Assembly: GCA_032622095.1 (NCBI GenBank)
Contig: CP136065.1
Coordinates: 248,557,474 to 248,621,473, forward strand
Reading direction: 5' to 3'
DNA length: 64,000 nucleotides
Source: Siphonodentalium dalli
Taxonomy: Eukaryota; Mollusca; Scaphopoda; Gadilida; Siphonodentaliidae
The notes under the pieces were generated by a model. That model ran no database searches, had not been told where the DNA came from, and was given only the letters and a program-made list of their open reading frames with translations. Position 1 is the first letter of the stretch. Every line of letters starts with the position of its first letter. This document shows positions 35,905-45,749 of this stretch, one piece after another. Both the position numbers and the translations under genes were made by a program.

Positions 35905-36021
35905 CTGTCTGACATCTTGTCCCGATGTATTCGGTCCCGGCGCAGTTACACGAGAAGCTGTCGACGTTGTTGGTGCAAATTCCTCCATGCAGACATGGAT
36001 TGGATGAACATTCGTTGATAT
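35905..36021 (-). CDS. calcium-binding EGF-like domain exon
   Basis: A 117-bp exon between a TTCATTTCTAG acceptor (ending 36022) and a CAG|GTATGT donor (35904/35905), phase 1 at both ends as is usual for EGF exons. It encodes DINECSSNPCLHGGICTNN followed by VDSFSCNCAGTEYIGTRCQT. Six cysteines have EGF spacing (pairs 1-3, 2-4 and 5-6 expected). DINEC is the calcium-binding start, and C-x-N-x4-F-x-C-x-C matches the Asp/Asn hydroxylation consensus. Such domains occur in extracellular matrix proteins and receptors (fibrillin-, fibropellin- or Notch-type); the protein cannot be named from one domain. The neighbouring exon of the same class is at 54417-54530 upstream. Its donor is the founder of the adjacent array. 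The next exon downstream was not found in the window. Confidence 0.9.
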
Positions 36022-36466
36022 CTAGAAATGAATAAATTACCTATTAAAACATAATGTGTACCTATCTCAGTGAATCAAGCTGATATATGAGCACCAAGCC
36101 ACTGTACTTTAAGTTTACAATCGTCATGTATTGCCTTATTTAGGAGCCATAATTATATATACCATAATCCAAAGAAAAATGTCTTCCACTCAGCCGAAAT
36201 CCAACTCGGACTATCTAGTCTTCGTAGTTCATAAGCTGTATCGGATGACATGTGTCACTTTAATTCGTCGTGTAAAAAAAAAACATTGGACTGCAGCCGA
36301 TACTCAATTCTCCCGATCAAGAGAATAAAAATCAACTTTTAATGGTTCACCATGGACTTACTCGAGTTTCTTAATTTCTTGACTCCCATCAACAATTTGA
36401 TTGTTCGATGGAGTTATGTAACACTTTGGATATGGATGCTTCTAGAATAATAACATTATACATGGC
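36022..36466 (-). other. intron sequence, nothing further seen
   Basis: Presumed intron upstream of the EGF exon. AT-rich, with no coding block. A polypyrimidine/branch region near the acceptor is short (TAATTTATTCATTTCTAG). Confidence 0.5.
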
Positions 36467-36799
36467 TTAAAGGTCCACTTCATTTTCGAGTCACCGATTA
36501 TTTTTTATAGTGCCTTAATACGTCTGTGTCTCAGAAGATGCCTGTAGAGAAATAGAAAACTGCTGAAATCATAAGATTCCCCCGTTATGGCGCCCAGAAT
36601 GCAACAAAATTCAAACTAACAATGTAATTTCAATGGAAGGGGAATAACTCTATATTTAAGATATAGAGTTATTTCCCCCTCCATTGAAAATAATACACTT
36701 TGCACTACAAAACAGATGAAACTAAAGCACAAAAATACGTCGGTAACTCAACAAAAACAACATGTTCACAATTTATTACACTGAATAAGTTGATAATAA
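36467..36799 (+). mobile_element. MITE family D, half copy
   Basis: Begins TTAAAGGTCCACTTCATTTT and contains the family's ATAACTCTATATTTAAGATA / TATAGAGTTATT hairpin (about 36645-36675). It stops after AAGTTGATAAT, where the next foldback starts. Same orientation as 55215-55732. Confidence 0.8.
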
Positions 36800-36804
36800 C
36801 GAAA

Positions 36805-37350
36805 CCAAAGCCGGCGCTTTGTATAGATCATGACATGAATCTCTACTCTGGCTGACGTAGGTAGAGATCATATTCTACCAGTACAAAACCTGGGAACTTT
36901 TTGAAGTTTTGACAGGGAACCCTATAAAGTCGAAAAAATAACTCGGGGAATATATTTCTTTGTTATTATCCGTTCCTTGATAATGTAATTCACTGTAGAA
37001 GGTCCCAACTCGAAATTTCACGATTTAAGTGACTTTGTGAGCGATATTGCTTTGCGTCACTTGCAATTATGTAATTTCTCCTGGGTAAATATTTCAGTGT
37101 TTATTGCGATATCGGCTCACAAAAGTCACATAAAAACATACAATTTCTAGTTGGGACCTTCACCTGCAGCGAAGTACATTATTAAGGAACGGATAATAAC
37201 AAAGAGATATTTTCCCCGTGTTATTTTTTCGACTTTATATAAGGTTCCCTGTCAAAACTTCAAAAAGTTCCCAGGTTTTGTACTGGTGGAATATGATCTC
37301 TACCTACGTCAGCCAGAGTAGATATTTATGCCATGATCTAGGCGCTTTGG
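36805..37350. mobile_element. large foldback element
   Basis: Arms of about 220 bp. The left contains TAGATCATGACATGAATCTC, CTGACGTAGGTAGAGATCAT, AAAACCTGGGAACTTTTTGA and ATAACAAAG-type words, and the right has them reversed (ATGATCTCTACCTACGTCAG, CAAAAAGTTCCCAGGTTTTG). The central loop (about 37050-37110) is AT-rich. No coding. Confidence 0.85.
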
Positions 37351-38223
37351 GTCGTATATAGACTATATCTGATTCTGTGTTGTCACCAATTATTATCTAA
37401 TACGACAATGGTGTTTTGAATTTTAGCGACCACTTTTGTCGCACATTATGTCGGTGGGCTTAAAGCATTAATGTCGTAATCGGAAATAAATGTGTGTGTC
37501 TTTCAATTGCCAGCGTCCCAAAATGAGGGGATTTACTATCGGAATTATGAACAGTTCATTCGTAATTAAGAAAGCAATCTAGTCCTTAATGTGTCTGTTG
37601 TTATAGACCAGTAGATACTATTATTTTGTAAATTGTCTCACACCAGTCCGATGAATGGTCGGTTTTAGTGGGTCCTCCTCTCTCTGTGATGGCCAGTCAA
37701 AGGCTAATTTTCAATTTAAAAACCCCAAATCGAAGACTGTGAGGAATCAGTTGGGAAATTTCAAGACAAAATGGGCGCAAATGGAATTTCGCGAACTTGT
37801 GAGTTTAACCCGGTTCAAATGGGGGTGCAGTCGGAAATTGCATGGTGGACATTCCCTTCCCTTATATAGAGTACCTATATACTCATATAGCCACGACCCG
37901 GATGTTCACATAAATCACCACCGGTACCCACGCAGCTGTGACGTGCATAGTACACTATGTGAAAAACAAGGTTGAAAGATTAGAACGCCACGTCATGTGA
38001 TGTTGGTCCAAATTATAGGTGTTTGTTTTCTAGTTTCATCCAGATAAGATATATCGTACGATATTGTTAGCTATCATAATATGCACTTTGTTCTGCACAA
38101 CTGCTTTATAGTATTAACCTGCAGTATATTGTGAGCATACATTATCACAAACGCTACAGGTAAGGATGTTTCTTATTATGCTTAGGGTGTGCTGGTACAT
38201 GAGCCGGATAAGGAGTCGTTTCG
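37351..38223. other. no gene supported
   Basis: A 106-codon plus-strand frame (37655-37975) lies in moderately GC-rich sequence but has no recognisable domain, splice context or repeat match. Rest is plain AT-rich. Confidence 0.4.
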
Positions 38224-38494
38224 CGAAAATAATCGAGTGTTCATACATGTATAATGTCCAGGAAAATAATCGAGTGTTCATACATGTATAATGTCCAGGA
38301 AAATAATCGAGTGTTCATACATGTACATGTATAATGTCCAGGAAAATAATCGAGTGTTCATACATGTATAATGTTCCGGAAAATAATCGAGTGTTCATCA
38401 TGTATAATGTCCAGGAAAATAATCGAGTGTTCATACATGTACATGTATGTTGTCCCGGAAAATAATCGAGTGTTCATACATGTATAATGTCCAG
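38224..38494. repeat. 37-bp tandem repeat, 7 copies
   Basis: Units read GAAAATAATCGAGTGTTCAT-ACATGTATAATGTCCAG. Two copies carry an extra ACATGT and one lacks a dinucleotide. Confidence 0.95.
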
Positions 38495-38702
38495 AGAAAT
38501 AACTGAAGCGACCCGTTGTTGCAGCATTCCGGATTTCATGTTCTAGATAAAATTATTCAATAACAGCATCTGGTTGTCGAATGGAATACTACTCGATATG
38601 CAATGACGTTATGTGTTTATCGGGGGGTGGGTGGGTCGGTCGTAGATGGTTGCCTTTCAACAATCAAGTCGGGCTATATTATTGATAGTTGGTACATATA
38701 TA

Positions 38703-38754
38703 GTTTCTCGGAGATAACTTTCCGATGAATGGCAACACGCCATATTTCCGACTA
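38703..38754. repeat. fragment of the 51.6-kb foldback family
   Basis: CTTTCCGATGAATGGCAACA and CCATATTTCCGACTA match the right arm of the element at 51523-51752. Confidence 0.7.
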
Positions 38755-40855
38755 TATATATATATCTATTATATATTTTGGGAAATCTGTGTGTGTGCGT
38801 GTGTCTGTCTTGTTCGCGATGGACTCGAGAACGGCCGAGCCGATTTCGATGAAACTTGGTATTTGGGGATACTTTCGACCGGGGTGTGGCATGGGCCTAT
38901 TAATTTACCCGTGCGACGTGACCTTGACCTTGAAATCGGGTCATTTCAAGGTCGAACGCCCGAGTATCACGGGATTTCGATGAAAATTAGTGTCTAGGGA
39001 TACAGCCCGGACCAATTCAAGGTCACATCGGGTAAAACCGGATGGATTTCGACGGGTACTTTTGTCGGGTACTTTTGTCCGGCAGTGTTTTGGACGGGTT
39101 GACCTTCAAAATGGCCAATTCAAGGTCAAATATTTGCCCGTGCGACGTGACCTTGACCTTGAAATCGGGTCATTTAAAGGTCAAACGCCCGAGTATCACG
39201 GGATTTCGATGAAAATTAGTGGGAAGTGTCGAAAGCCTATTCGTTTGCCCGTGCGACGTGACCTTGACCTTGAAATCGGGTAAATTCAAGGTCAAATCGC
39301 GAATTTTGATGGGATTTCGACGAAATGGTTACTTTTGTCCACTGAGTGTTTTCGATGGGTCAAAACGTGACCCCGACCTGACCTTGACCTTCAAAATGAT
39401 CAATTCGAGGTCAAATCGGGTAAAACCGGATGGATTTCGACGGGTACTTTTGTCAGGTACTTTTGTCCGGGCAGTGTTTTGGACGGGTCAAATCGTGACC
39501 CCACCTCACCTTGACCTTCAAAATGGACAATTCAAGGTCAAATCGCGCAATTCGCCGAAAAGCAGAGGGTAAACAGCCCGGACGAACTCGGGTCCACCTG
39601 CTAGTATATATATATATATATAGCAGGTGACCCGACTTCGTCCGGACTTTGACCTTGAATTGACCATTTTGAAGGTCAAGGTCAGGTCGGAGTCACGATT
39701 TAACCCGTCCAAAACACTCCCCTGACAAAATCACCCGTATGTATCAAATTTCGTCGAAATCCGTCCAGCAGTTTTCCCGGCCATAGCTAACAGACAAACA
39801 ATCAGACAGAAGTCCCAAAATATATATTAGATCATTTGTGGGTACCCGTTTCAAGGTGAAGGTCACCTCGGGCGGAAAAACTGACCCGATGAAAATCTCC
39901 CCCATTACCAGGAACCCCTAAGGACGAACACAGAATCACACAACACGCTCATGTCTGTACACAGACACAACACGCTCATGTCTGGGCACATACACGCTCT
40001 TTATCAACGACACTGCGGATACGAACGCTCTTTAACTATCACGCGATTAACCCATGAACTACCCATTGCGGTGGCGGGGGATTTGAGAATGAGTGCCCTG
40101 ACATTCTCAGAAGCGGTGCGATGACATTCCATCTGCGATTTTACCCTTAGATAGGAAGTTTGGGTTCAATCCGTCCGGCAGTTTTCCCGGCCATAGGTAA
40201 CAGACAAACAGACAGAAGTCCCAAAATATATATTAGACTAGAAGGTGACCCGACTTCGTCCGGGCTTTGACCTTGAATTGTCCATTTTGAAGGTCAAGGT
40301 CAAGTGGGGTCACGATTTGACCAGTCCAAAAACACTGCCCGGACAAAGGTACCCGACAAACGTGCCCGTCGAAATCCATCCGGTTTTACCCGATTTGACC
40401 TTGAATTGATCATTTTGAACGTCAAGGTCTTGTCGGGGTCACGATTGGACCCGTCCAAAACAATCAGTGGACAAAAGTAACCCCACGTATTAAATTTCGT
40501 CGAAATCCCATCAAAATTGGCGATTTGACCTTGAAGTTACCCGATTTCAAGGTCAAGGTCACGTCGCACGGGCAAATGAATATGCGTAAGAGACTCGCCA
40601 TAAGAAAGTACCCCCACATACCAATTTTCATCGAAATCCCGTGATATTCGGGCGTTTGACCTTGAAATTACCCGATTTCAAGGTCAAGGTCACGTCGCAC
40701 GGACAAATTAATAGGCCTATGCCAGTTCTCGGCCGAAAATACCCCCACATACCAAGTTTCATCGAAATCGGTTCGGCCGTTTTCGAGTACATCGCGAACA
40801 CACAGACAGACAGACACACAGACAGATCCTCCAAAATATATAATAGATATATCCT
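38755..40855. mobile_element. inverted dimer of a GGTCAAGGTCAC-rich repeat
   Basis: Outer ends are inverted: CTATTATATATTTTGGGAAA...TTCGCGATG at the left, and CATCGCGAACACACAGACAG...ATATAATAGATATATCC at the right. Each half repeats blocks of about 90-150 bp built on GACGTGACCTTGACCTTGAA, then ATCGGG, CACGGGATTTCGATGAAAAT and CGGGTACTTTTGTC words. The halves meet head to head at a (TA)n palindrome (39598-39628, CTGCTAGTATATA). The right half carries an additional segment (39830-40245) with a CACAACACGCTCATGTCTG duplication. Open frames across it are incidental. Class unknown. Confidence 0.7.
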
Positions 40856-40890
40856 AGCTTATGCGTGTGGTTTAGCTGTTGTTCGTCATA

Positions 40891-40981
40891 TTACAATGTT
40901 TTGGAGCTTCCTCTTTCAACTGGTATATAATATGCATATATTTTACATATGTGATCTGGGTGTTCGAAATTAAGTGGGCAT
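40891..40981 (+). mobile_element. MITE family D, end fragment
   Basis: Carries CAATGTTTTGGAGCTTCCTC, TATATAATATGCATATATTT and GAAATTAAGTGGGCATTTA, the terminal part of family D in the orientation opposite to the adjoining copy. Confidence 0.75.
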
Positions 40982-41443
40982 TTAGAGGCCCTCTCAATTT
41001 TCGAACCCCCAGCTATTTTTATATAAAATATATGCCGTATTATATACCTTTTGGAAGAGAAAGCTCCAAAACATTGTATTATCAATTTATTCGATACAAT
41101 AAACTGTGAACATGTTGTTGTTATTGTTGAGATACCGACGTGTGCTCTGTGCTCAAGTTTCATTATTTCCAATGTATATGGAATAACTCTATCTTAAGAT
41201 ATAGAGTTATTCCCCTTCCATTGAAAATACATTTTTAGTTTAAATTCTGTTGCATTTTGGGAGCCATAACGGGGGACATCTTTCTATGATTTCAGCTGTT
41301 CTCTATTTCTCTATGTGAATATTCTTGGACACAGACGTCTCAAATGGTAATGAATTATAGTATTTTAATCATATTTTATGGCATAGATTGTTATTAAAAC
41401 CGTATATAAATGCACTATAACAAATAATCGGTGACTCGAAAAT
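40982..41443 (-). mobile_element. MITE family D, copy
   Basis: Runs from TTAGAGGCCCTCTCAATTTT through the TATAGAGTTATTCCCCTTCC hairpin (about 41190-41225) to GGTGACTCGAAAATT. Head to head with the fragment at 40891, sharing the GGCCTCT-like junction. Confidence 0.8.
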
Positions 41444-42031
41444 TCACGATAATTACATGCTGTGGTCACGTGATATGGTAGACGGACACACAATATGTCA
41501 GTGTTTACGTTCTGTTATATGTTAGATTTTAAGGACACATGTCACGTAGGTGAGTGCATGGTTTCACACTTATAATGTTAGTATTTAGTTGATAAATACA
41601 TGTGCGTTGGTCCTAATTGTTAGTGTTATATAAGCCATAGACCAGCAAGTCCATTGGTAGCATCAGTCAGTAACCTCAATAATACATTGGAGAGTACGAG
41701 TCCAAACAGCACCCATGTTCCACGAGATATCTATTATGTGTCATTCGCCAATAAAGTCATAGACCGGAAAGTACATTGACTCCAAGGGTAATGGCCGCTG
41801 AGTAAAGCCTTATTAAGGCGGCTTTATTAGACGATACACATGGGAAAGATGGTAGATCGGGAATCCACTCATATATACTTGCAGCATAGAAACATAATTC
41901 AGTTGCAATCCATGTTTTCTCAGATATAACATACGATACAAATTCTTGATTTTAATAATTACCCCCACAACTCCAAGTGCCTTGCCTTCGGTGTCACGAC
42001 AGATGGAAGCCTCATTTGCCATAATTATGCA
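41444..42031. other. no gene seen
   Basis: AT-rich. CATAGACC-AG-AAGT-CATTG occurs twice (41636, 41758), a weak local duplication. No coding support. Confidence 0.4.
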
Positions 42032-42178
42032 CATGCAGTTCGCACGTGTGGGGTTTGTCGCCATGGGTACCGGCACTCTACATGCAGTTCGCACGTGTGG
42101 GGTTTGTCGCCATGGGTACCGGCACTCTACATGCAGTTCGCACGTGTGGGGTTTGTCGACATGGGTACCGGCACTCTA
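42032..42178. repeat. 49-bp tandem repeat, 3 copies
   Basis: Three near-identical copies of CATGCAGTTCGCACGTGTGG-GGTTTGTCGCCATGGGTACC-GGCACTCTA. One difference in the third (GTCGACATGG). Confidence 0.97.
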
Positions 42179-42261
42179 CATGCATGTCTACAATTGACCC
42201 CATATATATTTGATAATGTGAAACACTGTGCGGCTATACTTGTTTCAGTATATGTGTTTTC

Positions 42262-42400
42262 AACTGCTGACATTTACCTGTATTCTAACTGCTGACATTT
42301 ACCTGTACTCTGCTGACATTTACCTGTACTCTAACTGCTGACATTTACCTGTACTCTGCTGACATTTACCTGTACTCTGCTGACATTTACCTGTACTCTG
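42262..42400. repeat. 19-23 bp tandem repeat, 6-7 copies
   Basis: Copies of TGCTGACATTTACCTGTACTC, with or without an AAC insertion between units. Confidence 0.95.
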
Positions 42401-42785
42401 GAACCAATACTAATGAGCAGGAGTTCTTGACACATATCTTTAATTGGTCTCGTTTTACACTGTTATTATTATTATGTTTATTATTTTACAGTGTTAATAT
42501 TATTATAAAAATAGTATCATATATTTACCGAATGTGCATAGTTTAATTGGTCCGTGATATATATTAAGAGTAGCTATGAAGTCCCTAACTCGATGTAACT
42601 TAGAGGGCGTAAGCCCTATATACAACGTTCACATTGATATGTTACACGCTATTCACAGTCCTTGGCCACAACAAACAAATATTTGCCCTATTGGTATGTG
42701 TACCATGACTAATACTTATTTATAGTGGCCAAGAACTGTGAGCTGTTCTATGTTATCTGATTGTGGGATTGCGAAAATACTTGTT
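42401..42785. other. no feature recognised
   Basis: AT-rich, including a TTATTATTATT run near 42465. No coding seen. Confidence 0.4.
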
Positions 42786-43355
42786 ATACCCCCCGCAACG
42801 AAGTTAGGGGGGGTATACTGGAGTCAGCTTGTCCGTCCGTCCGTGGACACAAATTTGTTCAGAGTTTTTCTCAGCTGTTTTTTGATCAATTTCCATGAAA
42901 CTTGGCACAGGCATCAACCACCATGGGAACCTGTGCACCTGCGATTATGACATCTGTCGGACTTTTTTTGTTGGAGTTATTCCCCCTTTTTTTACTTAGA
43001 AAATTTTTGCAACATGTATAATTTTGTCCGAGCTTTTATTTCTACATTTTTAGGTCAATATTTAGTACCATGAGAACCTGTGCACCTGCGATTATGATGT
43101 CTGTCCGACTTTTTTTGTGGAGTTTTTCCCCTTTTTCGACTTAGAACATTTTTGCAAAACGCATAATTTTGTCCGAGCTTTTATTCCTACATTTTTCGGT
43201 CAATAGGTTTAAGATTACCGTTAGGTTTGTGCACCTGCAATGGGAACTGTTATTTTATTATTTTAACAAAATGTTTACTGACATGTGAAACATCTTAGTA
43301 TTTTAAAAACATGGGGGGGGGGTATCCTTAGTCCCATTGGGACAGTCACACCTCT
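42786..43355. repeat. interspersed repeat with CCCCCCGCAACGAAGTTAGG end
   Basis: Starts TATACCCCCCGCAACGAAGT and TAGGGGGGGTATACTGGAGT, followed by CTTGTCCGTCCGTCCGTGG and a GAAACTTGGCACAGG word. A block of about 150 bp (ACCTGTGCACCTGCGATTAT ... CCGAGCTTTTATT) is duplicated at about 42928 and 43077. Ends near GGGGGGGTATCC and TTGGGACAGTCACACC (43312-43355). I associate this style of repeat with molluscs, from memory and unverified. Confidence 0.6.
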
Positions 43356-44537
43356 AGTTGTTGTTGTTGTTGTGTTCTGTTATCAACTCTGCGTTGATAC
43401 ACGGTACCTTGTGCTTGAAGTAATAGTTTCCACATTTGTGACAATTTCAGCAAGTGCTCAATTTAATAAAATAAGTTACAGCATAGCACTATTTGAATAT
43501 CATGACACCGACCGCGCCAAAATCACCTGATACAGACCGATGTTACTCTGTCGTAATACAAAACTATTAGTTAAAAGGCCTCAGTGGTATAGGCTATATC
43601 CCATAATTTATAAACCGGTTCACACCCCTCGGCCAATCAAATTGCTCCAATTCATGAACAATATTTCTTGTATGAATCTGTATTTCAACGGGGCCAAAAT
43701 ACAGACTTGAGCTGAATATCACACATAAAATGACATTAATTGGACAGTAAGCTGAAAGGAGATCGGAGCGATAGGTGTGAAATTCTAACAATGAGCCATG
43801 ATAATGATCGCACCAGTCACTCGGGAAGTTAAGACAGGGATCATTCCATTATTAGCGGACATACCTGTATAGGGGTGGTCTGCATGGGTGGGGGCCCAAC
43901 ACTTTCGGTTGAATATGTTATGGTTTGTCGGGAGGGGCGGGTGATTGGAAGTAAACTGAACGAGATCCAAACCTGTTTCGAATGTATAATCCACAATAAT
44001 CACTTAATGATCTTTTGAATGGTACATTGCGAAAATTTCACAAACTGTTCACATATACATGCATGTGCGCGGAAAATACAGGCACTATTCATAGGTTTGC
44101 TTACATCTTTTGTTATGAATTCCGGTGATATTTCATCACACAAACTTTATGCAATGGGGAATAGTTTCACTTCCGAGTCCGAACACAACCGGCACATTGT
44201 CTCCTGTGTTCTGTACGATAATTCCATTATGGCAACAAAGTGAAAATTAACCCAAACAGCTGAAACAGTTTATTGTCACAAGGAATAATTTTGTTCATCA
44301 AGAAACACGTTATCAGTATAAAGCGTTCTCAAATTCGGACACACAATGGTTTATTAATGCTGATATATAATGCAGACGCATGCAAGTGAGCCGATTGTCA
44401 ACGGACATTTGACTGATTAATCAACATGGGTAGCGAACACCACAATCCATTCAATTGACTTTTGTTTAGGTAATTATCGAATATAATGTGACTCAATTGT
44501 GTTTGCCTTGGGGTGTGAACCGTTTTATAAATATGTC

Positions 44538-44630
44538 ATAACCCCCTTGGGTGTCTGTACAAGGAATACAGACCGCAGCTGCTTCGCAGCTTTGGTCTGT
44601 ATTCCTTGTACAGACACCCAAGGGGGTTAT
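44538..44630. repeat. near-perfect palindrome
   Basis: ATAACCCCCTTGGGTGTCTG and TACAAGGAATACAGACC are exactly mirrored by GGTCTGTATTCCTTGTA and CAGACACCCAAGGGGGTTAT. A GCAGCTGC/GCAGC loop lies between. It could be a separate small insertion or a hairpin-RNA source. Confidence 0.9.
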
Positions 44631-44850
44631 AACCTATACATGTCAAATATAGCGAATTATCGAAATATGAAATACAACGAAAAGGCGAAATAGGAAAATA
44701 CAGCGAAATAGCGGAAGAAAAAATGCATCGAAACGACGAAATAGCGTGAATTAGAGAAATATGATATTATTTTTATTAACTAAATAACGGAAATATAGAA
44801 GAATTTGACTTATATTTCATCAGAGTTTATCTATTGCGGTGTTGTAATTT

Positions 44851-44915
44851 CTCATACAAATCGCCGTTATTTCGGTACATTCTTTATAGAGTTATTACCC
44901 TTCAGATTAAATATT
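44851..44915. repeat. fragment of the 11.3-kb foldback arm
   Basis: CTCATACAAATCGCCGTTAT and CATTCTTTATAGAGTTATTA match the right arm of 11292-11867 in the same order. Confidence 0.8.
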
Positions 44916-45050
44916 CCCGTGGTCGCGATTGGCCTGTGGCATGCCTCAACGGCTGGCGTAGCATGCCACATACCCTATACCACTGAGGCCTTTTAACTAA
45001 TAGTTTTGTATTACTACAGAGTAAAATTGGTCTGTATCAGGTGCCAAAAT

Positions 45051-45446
45051 AGTATTCTTCGATGAGAAATACATGTACAAGTCCGATGGCCGCCTCTGGC
45101 TATATGAGTGTATATGCAAGTGTGCATATATATTAGTATATAACTCAATTTCATTACAGACTAGCAGGGTTACCCGGCGTTGCCCAGGTTAAAGTGATGT
45201 GAAACCCCTGTGGATATTTGGTGGGAATAGAGAATACCCTTGCTCTCAAAGTGTTACACGTATTCTCATAAATTGTATATCCAAATGGCATCACAAAACA
45301 TGATTCTTATAAGTAGTGGCTCACCTTGTCAGGTCGGAACAATTATAATTTTGTTTATCGCGTCCCACCAATAAAGAAGTATTTATTTATTTACAACTGC
45401 GTATATACTTCAGACGTTATAGCATGAAACATGAACATCATAAACA
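45051..45446. other. no gene; possible repeat end
   Basis: 45163-45205 reads CTAGCAGGGTTACCCGGCGT then TGCCCAGGTT, a terminus common among interspersed repeats of invertebrates and similar to the CTGCTAG/AGCAGGTGACCC junction of the 38.7-kb dimer. Nothing else recognised. Confidence 0.4.
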
Positions 45447-45749
45447 TACCACATCAGGAGTAGACTAACAAGGAATGTTCTTTAATGTTCCAGGCCGTCC
45501 CCAACTTTCTGAATTTGATCACTTGAATTAGTATGTATGTGGCATAACAGGCCGCATAAGAATTTTAGAGTATTTACCGACCTATTTGAACAATGGAACC
45601 GGGCCGCAATGTAATAAAAAAGAGCATAATCTGGACCTTCAACCCACAATTCCCTTGACATATCTTACAATATCTACGTTTTTGAATGTTTTATAACCAT
45701 AATGGCATTATCCATTCGTTCAGATTAGCCACAAGTCATGAAAATGGCA
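45447..45749 (+). repeat. 303-bp direct repeat, left copy
   Basis: From TACCACATCAGGAGTAGACT to GTCATGAAAATGGCA. Identical to 50022-50324 except one base (AGGAGTAG here, AGGAATAG there). It ends exactly where the 4.2-kb transposon begins. Confidence 0.97.

Larger units (their letters stand above)
43524..45043. mobile_element. 1.5-kb TIR element with 7-8 bp target duplication
   Basis: Inverted ends: CACCTGATACAGACCGATGT at the left, and ACAGAGTAAAATTGGTCTGT then ATCAGGTG at the right. Inversion continues through AAAACTATTAGTTAAAAGGC and CTCAGTGGTATAGG for about 75 bp. CCAAAAT flanks it directly (43517-43523 and 45044-45050). No transposase recognisable inside. It contains a perfect palindrome (44538-44630) and a fragment of the 11.3-kb foldback family (44851-44915). 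hAT-like by duplication length only. Confidence 0.8.

Noticed and set aside
30671-35988. Open frames of 72-186 codons across the donor array (minus strand)
   Set aside because: Composed of exon end plus intron start in three rotating frames; only the stretch 35905-36021 is a true exon.
37655-37975. 106-codon plus-strand frame
   Set aside because: No recognised domain, no splice sites or codon pattern that distinguishes it from chance in this window.
44538-44630. tRNA or structured RNA gene
   Set aside because: A perfect long palindrome without cloverleaf, A/B boxes or known motif; better explained as a foldback repeat.
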